Notes under the pieces: model-generated
The model's input: only the letters and a program-made list of their open reading frames with translations
Database searches by the model: none
Told to the model about the DNA's origin: nothing
Translations under genes and position numbers: made by a program
Part shown: piece after piece, positions 44,010-54,699 of the stretch
How positions within the stretch are numbered: the first letter of the stretch is position 1
Layout: each line of letters opens with the position of its first letter
NCBI RefSeq assembly: GCF_016545825.1
Contig: NC_052619.1
Location: 7,765,501 to 7,829,500, forward strand
Origin: Eucalyptus grandis
Taxonomy: Eukaryota; Streptophyta; Magnoliopsida; Myrtales; Myrtaceae
Reading direction: 5' to 3'
Length of the DNA stretch: 64,000 nt

Positions 44010-47000
44010 CAAAATGTTGAGTCTGGACCGAATAGACTCAAATTGATTTTTCTCCAAAGGCTTTGTGAGTATATCAGCCATTGATTCTTTGAGTCAACAA
44101 ATTGAATTGAAACATCTCCATTTTGAACATGATCTCTAATAAAGTGATGTCGAATCTCTATATGCTTTGCTCTTGAATGGAGAATTGGATTTTTGGTGAG
44201 GTTGATAGCGCTGGTGTTGTCGCAATTAATCTCCGTGCATGAGTCTTCAATTTCAAAATCTCTTAGCTGTTGTTTTATCCATAGAATTTGCGAACAGCAG
44301 CTTCCAAGAGCTACATATTCTGCTTCTGTTGTTGAAAGAGACACAGTGCTTTGTTTCCTTGAAAACCAAGACACTGTTCTGCTTCCAAGCAACTAGCAAG
44401 TTCCTGAAGTGCTCTTTCTATCAACTCTGCAACCGGCCAGATCTGCGTCTGAATATCCCAGAAGTTTAAAGTCTCCCTTCTTAGGATACCAAAGACCGAT
44501 GCTTGATGATGAAGCGATGTATTTAATGATGCGTTTCACAAAGACCGAGATGAGATTCTCTAGGATCTGATTGAAACCTAGCACGAGATGCAAACACTCA
44601 ACAAAATATTAGGTCTAGAGGCAGTTAGATAAAGAAGTGATCCAATAATGCTCTTGTACAGCTTTTGATCAACTTTCTTCCCTTCTTCATCTTTGTCTAT
44701 CTTTAAAGAACTTGACATTGGTATGTCGGTCTTTTTGCACTTTTCCAGTCCAAACCTTTTGACAAGATCATTAACATATTTTTCTTGATAAATAAAAGTT
44801 CCTTCCTTCAATTGTTTTACTTGAAGACCAAGAAAGAATGTTAACTCTCCCATCATACTCATTTCAAACTCATCCTGCATAGACTTTGAAAATTTCTTGC
44901 ACAGACTTTCATTAGAGGATCCAAAAATAATATCATCCACATATATTTGAACAAGTAAGAAACTTTTGTTTTCCTTCTTGATAAATAAAGTCGTATCTAC
45001 TTTACCTTTGACAAAACCATTTTGTATTAGGAACTTACTTAACTTTGTCGTACCAAGCCCGAGGTGCTTGCTTTAAACCATACAAAGCCTTTTTCAGATC
45101 CGAAGACCGAGTCCGGCTTCTTTGGGTCTTCAAACCCTGGTGGTTGTTCCACATAAACTTCCTCATGGATAAATCCATTTAGGAAGGCGCTTTTGACTTC
45201 CATTTGGAATAACCTGAAATTCTTATCACAAGCAAACGCAAGTAATAGTCGAATAGCTTCTAACCTTGCTACTGGAGCGTAAGTCTCATCATAGTCTATT
45301 CCTTCTTCTTGCGTATATCCTTTGGCCACGAGTCTTGCTTTGTTTCGTCGACTTTTCCTTTCTCATTCATCTTGTTTCGAACACCCATTTAGCTCCAATA
45401 ACAGTTTTACCTTTTGGTTTGGATGTTAATTCCCGGACATCATTAATGCTTTGAACTGTTTGAGCTCTTCTTGCATAGCTTCAATCCAGCTTTCATCAGA
45501 CAAAGCTTCTTCTATGCTCTTTGGTTCAATTTCAGAAACGAGTGCCATAGCACTAGACTCTTCTCGCCTTTTGGATCTGGTGCGAATTCCTTCATTAATT
45601 TCGCCAATTATAAGATCTTTGGGATGACTGGACTTATGCTTCCAGTTACTTGTTGATTTGTCTGTTGATGATCTCTTTCTTTATTTGGATCTTCACTAAC
45701 AACCCGATGCTGGTTTTCCAGTCCGAGATGCTTCTTGAGTTGTAGACTTTGGAGGGTGCGGAGCGGAGTTCGGACTCTTCTTGATGAGTCGACTTGATTC
45801 ATCTTGCGTTGAGTCTTGAAATTTGACATTCATTGACTCCTCTGCGACTGACTCTTCTTGTTATAGACTCTGTAAGCTTTGCTTGAAGTAGAATATCCAA
45901 GGAAGATTCCTTCATCTGATCTTTCTTCAAACTTACCAACTCGATCTTTTGCATTTTTCAATATAAAACATTTGCAACCAAATACATGAAAGTATGAAAC
46001 AATAGGCTTCTTTTCTTTGAATAACTCATAAGGGGTTTTCTCAAGAATAGATCTTAAGAAGACTCTATTGATGATATAGCATGCTTTGAAACAAACAGCT
46101 TGAGCCCAAAATCGAGAAGAAATTTTACTTTCAATTAAAAGAGTTCTAGCCATTTCTTGAAGAGATCTGTTCTTTCTTTCCACAACTCCATTTTGCTTTG
46201 AGGAGTATATGGAGAGGAGAACACATGCTTAAAGCCAGATTCATCACGAATTTTGTAAAATCTTGATTTTCAAATTCACCTCCATGATCTGTTCTTATAC
46301 TAGAGATAACACATCCTTTTTCATTTTGAACCTTTTTAGCAAATTTTTCAAAATACGAAAAGGTTTCGGACTTACTTGAAAGGAAATATACCCAAGTAAA
46401 ACGGGAGTAATCATCAACAATTACTAGGCAATACTTCTTACCCCCAATACTCGAGTTACGGTTGGTCCGAAGAGATCGATATGCAGCAATCGTAGTACAT
46501 GATTAGTAGAGACATGATTTATTGGTTTAAAAGAATTTCTTACCTGCTTTCCTAGAATACATGGAGTGCATGAATCAGTCTTTTGGTATGGCAATTTGGG
46601 TAGACCTCGAACAAGCTTTGCTTTGATGAGATTTTGGCTAATTGCTTCATGTTGACATGACCAAGCTTTTTGTGCCATAAGCTTGCTTCGTCTTGAATTG
46701 AGATAAGGCATTGCGATTCATTTGGTTTCACATCCGGAAGATAGATATTTCCATGTCTTCGACCCATGAAAGACTCGAGTAGAGTCTTTACGATTCCGAA
46801 CATGTTCCTTCTTGAAAGAAGATCTTGAAACCAAAAGTATCACACAATTGACTAATGCTTTGAGAAGATTGTAATTGAGTCCTTCCACTAAGGAAACATT
46901 ACTTATTGTGAGAGTTCCAATTTTCACGGTTCCAAATCCCACAATACTTCCTTTGTTGTTTCCTCCGAATGAAACTTTTCCACCATTTACTTGAGAAAGC

Positions 47001-47089
47001 TTTATAAAGCAATTTGAGTCTCCTGTCATGTGTCTTGAGCATCCGCTGTCAAGATACCACTTTACATGTTTCTTGACGGAGACCTGCAT
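44010..47089 (-). pseudogene. pol: Element G pol: protease, integrase, reverse transcriptase, RNase H
   Basis: On the minus strand ATG at 47089 starts the protease (KWYLDSGCSRHMTGD, intact active site). A shift near 46860 precedes GRRHGNIYLPDVKPNE and the integrase zinc region. The integrase core has LLHIDLFGPT (about 46480), RTDHGGEFEN (about 46280) and ERKNRSL (46180). Open stretches then include 46183-45830 (FHVFGCKCFILKNA), 45329-45039 (reverse transcriptase, [10 protein letters not shown]) and 44940-44578 (YVDDIIFGS across its start). RNase H is 44392-44009 (STTEAEYVALGS, LTKNPILHSRAKH). At least half a dozen frameshifts prevent translation, but catalytic residues are mostly intact, as expected of a young copy. 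Confidence 0.92.
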
Positions 47090-47102
47090 TTAAAATAAAG
47101 TC

Positions 47103-48815
47103 TCATGCTTTCTTTGGTACCCAAATTTTCTTGGGTCCTTTGGTGTTAGTAAGATAAACAGTATTAGCCCATACTTTCTTAACAGGTTTCCATACCATAG
47201 GACACTCTTTTTCAAAGTGATCCGGACTGTTGCACTTAGAACATCTGAGAGCATTTCTACCTACGGGTTTTACAAAAACTTTCTTGAAGTGATTTTTATA
47301 AACCTCATTCGAAAGCCTTTTCTTAATTCTTTCTTTAACTTTAGGAAAATCAATCAAGGGAATTGTTTCTTCTGTCATACCTAGACCAGACTTATTGAAG
47401 TAAGGTCTTTGTCTTTGAAAGAATTTTCTCAAGTTTTTCAGACCCTATAGAAAATTTCTTTGATATATTTGATAAGTCTGTTTTTAAAAAGACATTTTCT
47501 TTTAAAAGATTTTCTTCATTTTCTTTAAGATTGAAAATAGACAAGTCTAGACTTTTAACTTTTTCTGTTAAAACATTTTCCTTTTGTTTTAGAGCTGAGT
47601 TTTCTTTTTTCAGTTTGGAAATTCTTTTGAGAGAAGTCTTAAGACTAAAACATAGTTCATCAATATATTTAGAAACTTTGACAGGAATTTTAAAATTACT
47701 TGCCTCAAATTCACTCAAGCTCGAGTCTCGATCCCCGAGTCTCGATCCAGTCTAAGTCCGATTGTGCCATCGGACATAGATTGGCACATTCATTATCACT
47801 TTCTTCACACTCGTATCACTCCGTGGTTTCAGCTTTGAGAGCTTTTCGAAATTTTTCAGCGTTTCCTTTCTTCTTCTTCGAAGAGGACAGTTGGGTCCGA
47901 TGTGCCCTTTTTCTTGCATTCAAAGCAGACTACATCTTTATTTGGTTCCTCATCATCAACAAACTTGGTCTGCTGTCTTTGAAAGCTTTGTTTCTTTGAG
48001 TTGAACCTTCTTCCTTTTCTATTTAGTTTTCTGAATCTTCTTATCATGAGAGCAAGCTCCTCATCGTCCATATCATCTTCAGAATCTATATCATCGAATC
48101 ATCATTTGATTTTAATGCAATGGATTTCTTACCTTTTGGATCTTCATCTTCATTGATCCTTTCCACTTCATAGGACTGAAGAGTTCCAATCAGCTCGTCA
48201 ACAGATAGTGGCATAATTCTCTGCGTCTCTCTTATCGAAGTCTTTATGTGATTCCAATCCTTGGAGAGTCCACGCAGTAGCTTGTTTACCTTCATGGGAT
48301 CAGAAGTTGGTTGACCTTGATTTTCAAGACCATTTACAATATCTATAAAACGACTAAACATGTCAGATATTGATTCTCCTGGTTTCATTCTGAAGGCTTC
48401 GTATTGACTAAGAAGAATGTTGATTCTTGTTTCCTTCACTCGATCTGTTCCTTCATAGGTGATATGCAATCTGTCCCAAACTTCTTTTGCTGTACCACAA
48501 GAAGATATTCTATTATACTCAGTTGGTGATAAAGCACAATATAAGGAGTAAATTGCTTTTGCATTGAGTGTTTGTCTCTTGGTTATTTCTTCCTGAGACA
48601 TTCCGCTGGTTTCTTCAGTTTCTTTTCCTTTTTCAGAGACTGATGCAGTGGTAGGAGTAATTCCTTTTTCTACAACGTCCCATTCCAAAGGATCCTTTGA
48701 TTGTAGGAAAGCTTTCATCTTGTTCTTCCAGATGTTGTAATCCTTTCCATCAAAGTAGGGTGGTCTGGTATTGCTTTGTCCTTCCATCGCCCCCCGGTGC
48801 TAGCATACTAGCCAT
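47103..48815 (-). pseudogene. gag: Element G gag
   Basis: The family ATG is at 48815 (MASMLAP). A one-base change in a C/G run (48790-48796) shifts the frame, so the usable ATG is at 48787 (MEGQSNTRPPYFDGKDYN). It is open to 48086 through the helical gag domain (QYEAFRMKPGESISDMFSRF). It then shifts, and ELALMIRRFRKLNRKGRRF and the first zinc knuckle follow (CFECKKKG, shifted within the knuckle near 47905). A coiled coil follows at 47718-47392. The second CCHC knuckle is intact (CSKCNSPDHFEKEC, about 47245-47205). It ends with TGA at 47103-47105, 13 bp before the pol ATG. Confidence 0.9.
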
Positions 48816-48862
48816 GGATCTTTTACTATGAAGTAAAACACTTCAAATAAAGTAAGTACACA

Positions 48863-48877
48863 GGCTCTGATACCAAT
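48863..48877 (-). other. Primer binding site of element G
   Basis: On the minus strand ATTGGTATCAGAGCC follows the LTR, matching initiator-Met tRNA. Confidence 0.95.
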
Positions 48878-49767
48878 TGATATTGCTAGTATAAACACCT
48901 AGAGGGGGGGTGAATAGGCGCACAAACAATTTGTCCCAAATACGGAAGCAATTCTTAACAAATTGAAATACGATCGAGATAGAGAGAGAAATTTGAACAT
49001 AGGATTTATAGTGGTTCGGCTTATTCCAAGCCTACGTCCACTCTTCCACACTGACAGCCCACCGGCTGGATTTCACTATGATCAAAAGAGAAGTTACAGC
49101 ACAGCTTTGCCTTGATTCCACAGTGTAGATGTTCTATCACACCTCCTCAAGGTCTCTCACAAATATAGACTCTCTTTTGTATACAAGTATTCGCTCAAAG
49201 GATTTATCCAAACAAATAGGAGCTTCAAACTTTGGAATTCTTCTATCGTGCACACCTCGAACAACTAAGAACGTCTTCCTTATATACTCCTTTATGCCAT
49301 CATACCCGTTGGCACTTACCAAAGGAATTCCTCCAATCTACCCGTTGGACGGAATCAATTAGGAAGATTGTTCGAGCTATTAAAAGGAACGTGTTGATAG
49401 CCCATCAATCTGTTCGCCCATACAATCGGGATCTCGGTTTCCATAAGTAGAACCTTCCAATAATATTTAGACAATCATCGAATCTTCAGTCATTGAATCA
49501 ATCTTGATCAATCAAAGGATTCTTATACGTCTTCTCCAGCCACGAGATCTTCTTCAGATGATAAGGTTAAATCCTGAACAAAACATCAAGTTCTGGATAA
49601 CCTTTCTTCAACGGATTAGAGACTATCAATGAGGATAGACTTTGAGTCTTGAGTCTGGCTGTCCGGAAGTCTTCAGACTTTAACTAACAGAGTCTGCAGA
49701 CCTTCAGACTACACTGATGGAAACGTTTTGTCAACTTCAAAACACTTTCACTGAGATTTCTCCAACA
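48878..49767 (-). repeat. 5' LTR of element G
   Basis: The LTR is 890 bp and about 98 percent identical to 40160-41049. A TATA box (TATATAAGG on the minus strand) lies at 49278-49286. Confidence 0.95.
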
Positions 49768-49772
49768 ACATA
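49768..49772. repeat. Target site duplication of element G, right copy
   Basis: ACATA, identical to 40155-40159. Confidence 0.95.
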
Positions 49773-50159
49773 GAGCTAATGGACATCTTTAGTCCGTACA
49801 TCAAAATGCCATAGTTTTCTATACTAGGCTACACTTCAAAAGATGACCGACATCTCCTCCCACAATCGTATGCTTAAGGTCCATCAACCAGTGTCGGCGT
49901 CTAAAGGTTCCCTCCTTTTGCTATCCTTCTCCTCGCGGTCATATCCAACCGCTTAAACCATCTACTAATCTGAAATGTTATTCCCCAAAAGGGGTGAGTA
50001 CAACCACTCAGCAGGTAAAGGAATCCAATAACAACTCGATGCATCATACAAATCATATAGAAATTTACCTTGCAGCCATGCGTAACTTACCTTGCATCAT
50101 ACAATCTGAAATGTTATTCCCCAAAAGGCGTAACTTACCTTGCAGCCATGCGTAATACT

Positions 50160-50612
50160 ATCATGCATCATCATGCCTTATCATCATGCATATCATATCA
50201 TCATATGTCATCATCATAATCATCATCATGGCATCATTATATCATACATGTCATCCTTATCATGACATCATCACATCACATATTATCATCATCATCATGC
50301 ATATCATCACGCATATCATACCATGGGTGATCATCATATCACATCACATATCATCATCATCATCATGCATATCATACCATGGGTGATCATCATATCACAT
50401 CACATATCATCATGCATATCATACCATGGGTGATCATCATATCACATCACATATCATCATCATCATCATGCATATCATCATGCATATCATACTATGGGTG
50501 ATCATCATATCACATCACATATCATCATCATCATCATGCATATCATCATGCATATCATACCATGGGTGATCATCATATCACATCACATATCATCACCATC
50601 ATCATGCCATGA
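50160..50612. repeat. CAT-rich minisatellite inside LTR F
   Basis: ATC/CAT triplet-rich sequence. From about 50320 it contains five copies of a unit around CCATGGGTGATCATCATATC, spaced about 45-75 bp because the number of CAT triplets between them varies. The short open frames here (HIISSS-type) are products of the repeat. Confidence 0.92.
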
Positions 50613-50711
50613 GTTAATTTTCATCATTATCTTTAAATTTGATCACCACATCACCCTTCCTCGATTCATCAATTTCATCCCATATTTTACCCTCGCATCC
50701 CATGTGAGAAA

Positions 50712-50905
50712 AACCTCCGAGCATGTATCCAAGATACAACCGGGCATCCGGCCCCCCACATTCCGGGCATCTCGCATCCCAACTAGCATCACGAGGAACC
50801 TCCGGGCATGTATCCAAGATACAACCGGACATCCGGCCTTTACCCTTCTAGCCGGGCATCTCGCACCCAAATCCTAGCATCGCGAGGCATTCCCTTCGGG
50901 CAAAG
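50712..50905. repeat. 95-bp tandem duplication in LTR F
   Basis: Two copies of a segment starting AACCTCCGAGCATGTATCC are found, with GCATG at 50721 and 50816, period 95. Further GGGCATC words continue to about 51000. Confidence 0.85.
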
Positions 50906-51499
50906 ACCTCCGACAGGGCTTCCGGAATTATGTACCGACATACCACCAGGCCTCCCCTGGAATTATGTACCGTATACCACCGGGCATCCCGACACTCCCG
51001 GGGAAATCCAGCAATGTATCTCTATACATTCCGGCCATCATCCTCCACCACAACCATTTCCTCATTTACCATCATTCACATTTACCATTTCTTTATCTCA
51101 ATTTAACATAGCAATTGGCATGGCATCAAACAAATCACACTTGACATGGAATTCACACTTGCATCTCAATTCAAATGTCATACACATACCAAAACTTTAT
51201 CACACATGCATCTCAATTCAATACATGTACCAAGACTTTATCACATATATGCCACACAAATAAAATTGAATCCATGGCCAAATAAAAATCTATTTTATTT
51301 TATTTTATTTTATTATTTTATTTATTTATTTATTATTTAATATCAATAAATTCCCAAAATTATCAAAATCCAAGAAATTATTAAACAAACCCATAGGATG
51401 ATAATTACTTGCAAAATTCATGGCCAAATTGAATTTTTACTAAATCTCACAATTTTCCCAAAACATCCTATGATTCTCGAATTAAACCAGAATGCACGG

Positions 51500-52425
51500 T
51501 TTCCGAATAAATTCAATTAAAATATCCATATGGCCTCCAAAAATTATGAAATTTTACTGGGTTATAGCCAAGACATTTTCGTACAACTTTCATGCAGAAA
51601 TCCAAGTCAGATTCCTTATAGATTATTTTATTCAACCTCACGAAGCTTCTGGAACCCTTACCGCATCGTCTAGAATACACATCTCCGAAATACTGAGATT
51701 TAACCTACCTCTCCTCTTTCGTTTTCTCTGGAATTTGGATATGTTATGTATCAAGGTGTCCTTTACATGTTTTGTGAAGAGATCTAGGTCAAATAACCAA
51801 ATTATGGTCACTATTTAAGTCCATGAAGTCTCGGGTGTCTCGGAACACATCACCAGAATCATCGTCCCCAAGATCTAGCCGATTTACTAGGCTATACTTG
51901 TTCATTTCTCTTCAAATTTGAGTATGTTGTAGTTTAAGGTGTTACCTACAACTTTCATGAATAAATCGAAGTCAGATCTTCAACAAAAAGCAACATGCAA
52001 TCAAGAATCCAACAAGAGATCAGTGAAAACTTCACAGATCTGAGGTCTCCGTATAACAAGACTTAAACCCCTCAAATCTCCATCATTTTCCACGAAATTT
52101 CAGTATGTTATAGTAAAATATGTTAGCTACAACTTTAATGAAGATATCACAGCCAAAATCGAACTCTAAACATGCATGCAAGCTCTCACAACATTCTGAC
52201 TTAAACAGTTCATACGAAAATATTCCAGATCTAGCATCTCCGTAGGATGAGGGTTTGACCCCTCAAAGCTGCATCATTTTCCACGAAATTTCAGTATGTT
52301 ATATTTAAAGATGTTAGCTAAAATTTTCATGAAGAAATAGAAGCCAAAATCTGACTCTAAACACACATGCAAGCTCAAACAAGTTTCTGACTCCCAACAG
52401 TTCATGCGAAAACATTGGTGCAAGA
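51500..52425. repeat. About four degenerate 180-191-bp tandem units in LTR F
   Basis: The recurring order is CTCCGTA, CACGAAATTTCAGTATGTTA, TTAGCTACAACTTTCATGAA, then GAAGCCAAAATC-type words. The last two units start at 52047 and 52238 (period 191) and are the clearest. Two earlier, more diverged units precede them. The same units are seen in the second LTR copy near 63560-64000. Confidence 0.75.
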
Positions 52426-52600
52426 GTAGAAAGTGGATTCCCAACTTGCCTCTAGACCTCACGAACAGCACGAGCGGACGGCACACGGCGGCGAACGGGC
52501 TCCTTTCTCTCCCTCTCGGCTTCCTCTCTCTCGCACGATTCTCTCTCTCTCTCCCTCACTTGGCCGAATGGCTAACCGGCCATTCTCTCTCCTCTTCTTC

Positions 52601-52610
52601 CCTTTTATAT
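52601..52610 (-). promoter_or_regulatory. TATA box of LTR F
   Basis: ATATAAAAGG on the minus strand, followed by a purine-rich leader. It supports transcription leftward and so sets the LTR orientation. The second LTR copy has AAATAAAAGG at the matching place (63310-63319). Confidence 0.6.
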
Positions 52611-53115
52611 TGCATGCACTCTAGGTTTGCATGAGGGACAAGTGTAATTGTGGAGGAAGACAAGTGTCCACCATGCTTCACCTCCTCCATGCCACTTGTC
52701 CTATTGCATGCATCATGGGCCGGCCACCTCTTCCTTTGGGCCTTAATGGGCCGGTCGAACTCCCTCTTGGGCCGACTAGCTTGGCCCATCAAGCTTAGGC
52801 CAAATGGGCTTAAGGCCCATTCGAAAATTAACCCCTTTTTCCCTTTTTTTGTTTGAATTCCTTTCTATAATTATTTTTAAATTTCAATTTTCATCTTGGC
52901 CAAAGTCTTGGGACATTTTGTTCATTGAAATTTAATTTATAAAGTACATGGCCAAGCATAAATTATTAATCTATCAAATTTAAATTTTCACAATCATATG
53001 CACAAATCATCTAATTAAAGACTAATGGCTAAAGCATAAGCCATGGAAATTTTTATCACTTAATTAGGAACTTTAACACACCTCATGGCTTGGCTTTGAA
53101 TTTTGGGATGCCACA

Positions 53116-53120
53116 CCAAC
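53116..53120. repeat. Target site duplication of LTR F, right copy
   Basis: CCAAC, identical to 39891-39895. Confidence 0.93.
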
Positions 53121-53373
53121 TCAAGAATCGATGGCTGCACCAACAAAAAAGAAAACATCAACTGTGCCAACAAAAAAGAAGAGAAAGAACCCAGCTCCAG
53201 CTCCTTTTGATTCAATTTGGCCTAGGACATTTGCAGCTCCATCTGAGTCAGTGGATACTGAGAAGGTTGAAGAAGAAGTTGCACGTCCAGTTAGAAAGAG
53301 TGCCAGAATTATGAATCAAGTGAAAGGCCCATCGAAAGGAGCACGAATAGGGGGTGTCGTGCATATTGATTGA
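53121..53373 (+). pseudogene. MULE transposase, last exon, right part after LTR F
   Basis: It continues the exon that begins at 39858. Across the single remaining target copy the frame is uninterrupted. The segment encodes a Lys-rich tail (AAPTKKKTSTVPTKKKRK, then PVRKSARIMNQVKG) and stops at 53371-53373. A basic C-terminal tail of this kind is common in MULE transposases and may be a nuclear localisation signal. Alone it has an ATG at 53131 but should not be read as a separate gene. Confidence 0.82.
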
Positions 53374-54109
53374 TGAGATGAAATGTGATAGGATTTGTGG
53401 AGCTTATGAGTCAAAACAGTTATGTAAATGTTGATGTTGTCAGACTTTCTATGGATGGTCATCTTTTTTTTTTTCTTTAGTTTGTCATTCATTGATGTTG
53501 TCAGACTCAGACTTGATGAAATATCAATGAAATGATCTTGCGCTGCTTGTCAATTTATGTTGTTGTTTATCATGGATTCTACTTTTACTTGTTGCTGCTG
53601 CTGTTGGTGTTCTGTGGTGATAGCTGGTGTATCTGGTGATTGTGGGTGGTGATGTTTGGTGGTAGTCAGTTTGTTGTTGGGGTGCTAATGTGGTGGCTGG
53701 GGTGCTGGTGTGGCTGGTGGTGATGCCTAGTGATTATCAATTTGTGGTGGGGGTTATAGGCTTAAGCAGTTGCACCTACACCTGGTACAAGTGTGCAGTT
53801 TGCACATCTTCCACCATGTGTACTAATGCAAACTAGTGCAAGGCTCCGCTTGCACTAGTATCTTGTGCATCAACACCACCACCATGGTGGTGGCTGGAGC
53901 GCCTAGTGTGTAGTGTGGCTAGTAATGATGGTGATGGTTGGTGGTGCAGCCGGTTCCGGTGGCTGGCGCAATTTTTAGAGAAAACCCACAAAAAAATTGG
54001 CAACTCCATACAACAGCACAAACAATGATCTTGTGGAACAACACAAACTTCTTCGCATCTTTCAAAAAGAAAAAACTCTACGTTTAATCCAGAACAACAC
54101 CATTTTTAA
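53374..54109. other. Region between the two convergent MULE genes
   Basis: It holds the 3' ends of both genes. It contains a GT-rich, GGTGGT-repeating stretch (53590-53760), a perfect 11-bp hairpin (53832-53859) and the palindrome CACCACCATGGTGGTG (about 53877-53892). I see no further coding sequence. Confidence 0.65.
53832..53859. other. Perfect hairpin between the convergent genes
   Basis: ACTAGTGCAAG and its exact reverse complement CTTGCACTAGT are separated by a 6-base loop GCTCCG. It could mark transcript ends or arise as a fold-back remnant; its function is unknown. Confidence 0.7.
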
Positions 54110-54628
54110 CTATGGCAGTTGGAGAAACTTTTTCTCATTTTCAAGTACTTTACATTTCATCATAAAGTACAATAGACAACAAAACAACACCATAATACAC
54201 GCTTGGTAACACTTTCGTTCAATTTTCATCATTGAAACTTCATTCTTGAAAGGTTTAGTTGAAGATGCTTGAGCGTGCATTGAGACTTCATTCTTGAAAA
54301 GTTTAACTGAAGATGCTTGAGCTTGCATTGAGTCAACATCGTCCAAGTCGTCCACGAACACAGATGGAGATTGCTGTCTTTTATGAAGTAGATCCAATAT
54401 CACCTCTGTGGCTCGGTTAGAGAACTTCTCATCGATCCATTTGAAGTATTTGTACTTCGACGCTTCTTTATATTGGGCGCATCCATAAAATCTTCTCCCA
54501 GGATTGATTTGAGTCCACGATGTTCTTCTTGGACTCAGTAACCCACACAAATAGAAACGCTGGCCTTCTCCTTCACTTCGGTGCGAGGAAATTGAGGCGC
54601 TGCTGCGAGTCCTACTCTCCATTTCCAA
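54110..54628 (-). CDS. GRF-type zinc-finger protein with C-terminal membrane segment (MULE-borne)
   Basis: This open frame of 172 codons on the minus strand starts 383 bp from the right end of the MULE. The N-terminus is Ser/Arg-rich. Residues about 25-70 fit the GRF zinc-finger pattern (CGLLSPRRTSWTQINPGRR, then FYGCAQY and YFKWIDE). This is the plant type often annotated 'At4g04775-like'. Two expected Cys positions are Tyr or Lys here (YLCG rather than CxCG, and KYKYFKW rather than a Cys before the FxW), so zinc binding may be lost. A 16-residue segment (SMQAQASSVKLFKNEV) is tandemly repeated, and the end carries a hydrophobic helix (ACIMVLFCCLLYFMMKC). It reads inward from the right terminus, convergent with the transposase. 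It may be a captured host gene or a true MULE accessory gene. Confidence 0.78.
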   Translation of the reverse strand: MEMESRTRSSASISSHRSEGEGQRFYLCGLLSPRRTSWTQINPGRRFYGCAQYKEASKYKYFKWIDEKFSNRATEVILDLLHKRQQSPSVFVDDLDDVDSMQAQASSVKLFKNEVSMHAQASSTKPFKNEVSMMKIERKCYQACIMVLFCCLLYFMMKCKVLENEKKFLQLP

Positions 54629-54699
54629 GATTTGACGAAGGAATTTTGGGCAAATGAAAATTAGGGTTCAAGACTTGAATTCGAGCACTTCAATAGGGA

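Larger units (their letters stand above)
40160..49767 (-). mobile_element. Copia element G, complete and youngest, minus strand
   Basis: G is 9608 bp, with LTRs of equal length (890 bp each, 40160-41049 and 48878-49767) and a perfect duplication ACATA. Aligning the two LTRs by eye I count about 16-17 substitutions and a few small indels, so they are near 98 percent identical, the closest pair in the window. It is inserted in LTR F, which is inserted in the MULE, which is inserted in copia E. Despite its youth every gene has frameshifts. Confidence 0.95.
39896..53115 (-). mobile_element. Gypsy-like solo LTR F (about 3.6 kb), interrupted by element G
   Basis: F is made of 39896-40159 and 49773-53115, with ends TGTGGCATCCC and GGGGTGTCACA (read on the minus strand) and a perfect 5-bp duplication CCAAC. 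It has no gag or pol, no primer site and no second LTR, so it is most simply a single very long LTR left by recombination. A TATA box on the minus strand (52601-52610) fixes its orientation. A second copy begins at 62784 in the opposite orientation. Such long LTRs are known in Ty3/gypsy lineages, but without pol the lineage is only inferred. Confidence 0.8.

Noticed and set aside
50160..50612. CRISPR-like or other regular array
   Set aside because: The units have no unique spacers of constant length; it is a degenerate triplet-rich minisatellite in plant DNA.
50186..50877. Open frames rich in His, Ile and Ser
   Set aside because: They are translations of the CAT minisatellite and the 95-bp duplication in LTR F, not genes.
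53131..53373. Stand-alone Lys-rich small protein
   Set aside because: It is the tail of the transposase's last exon, separated by the insertion of LTR F.
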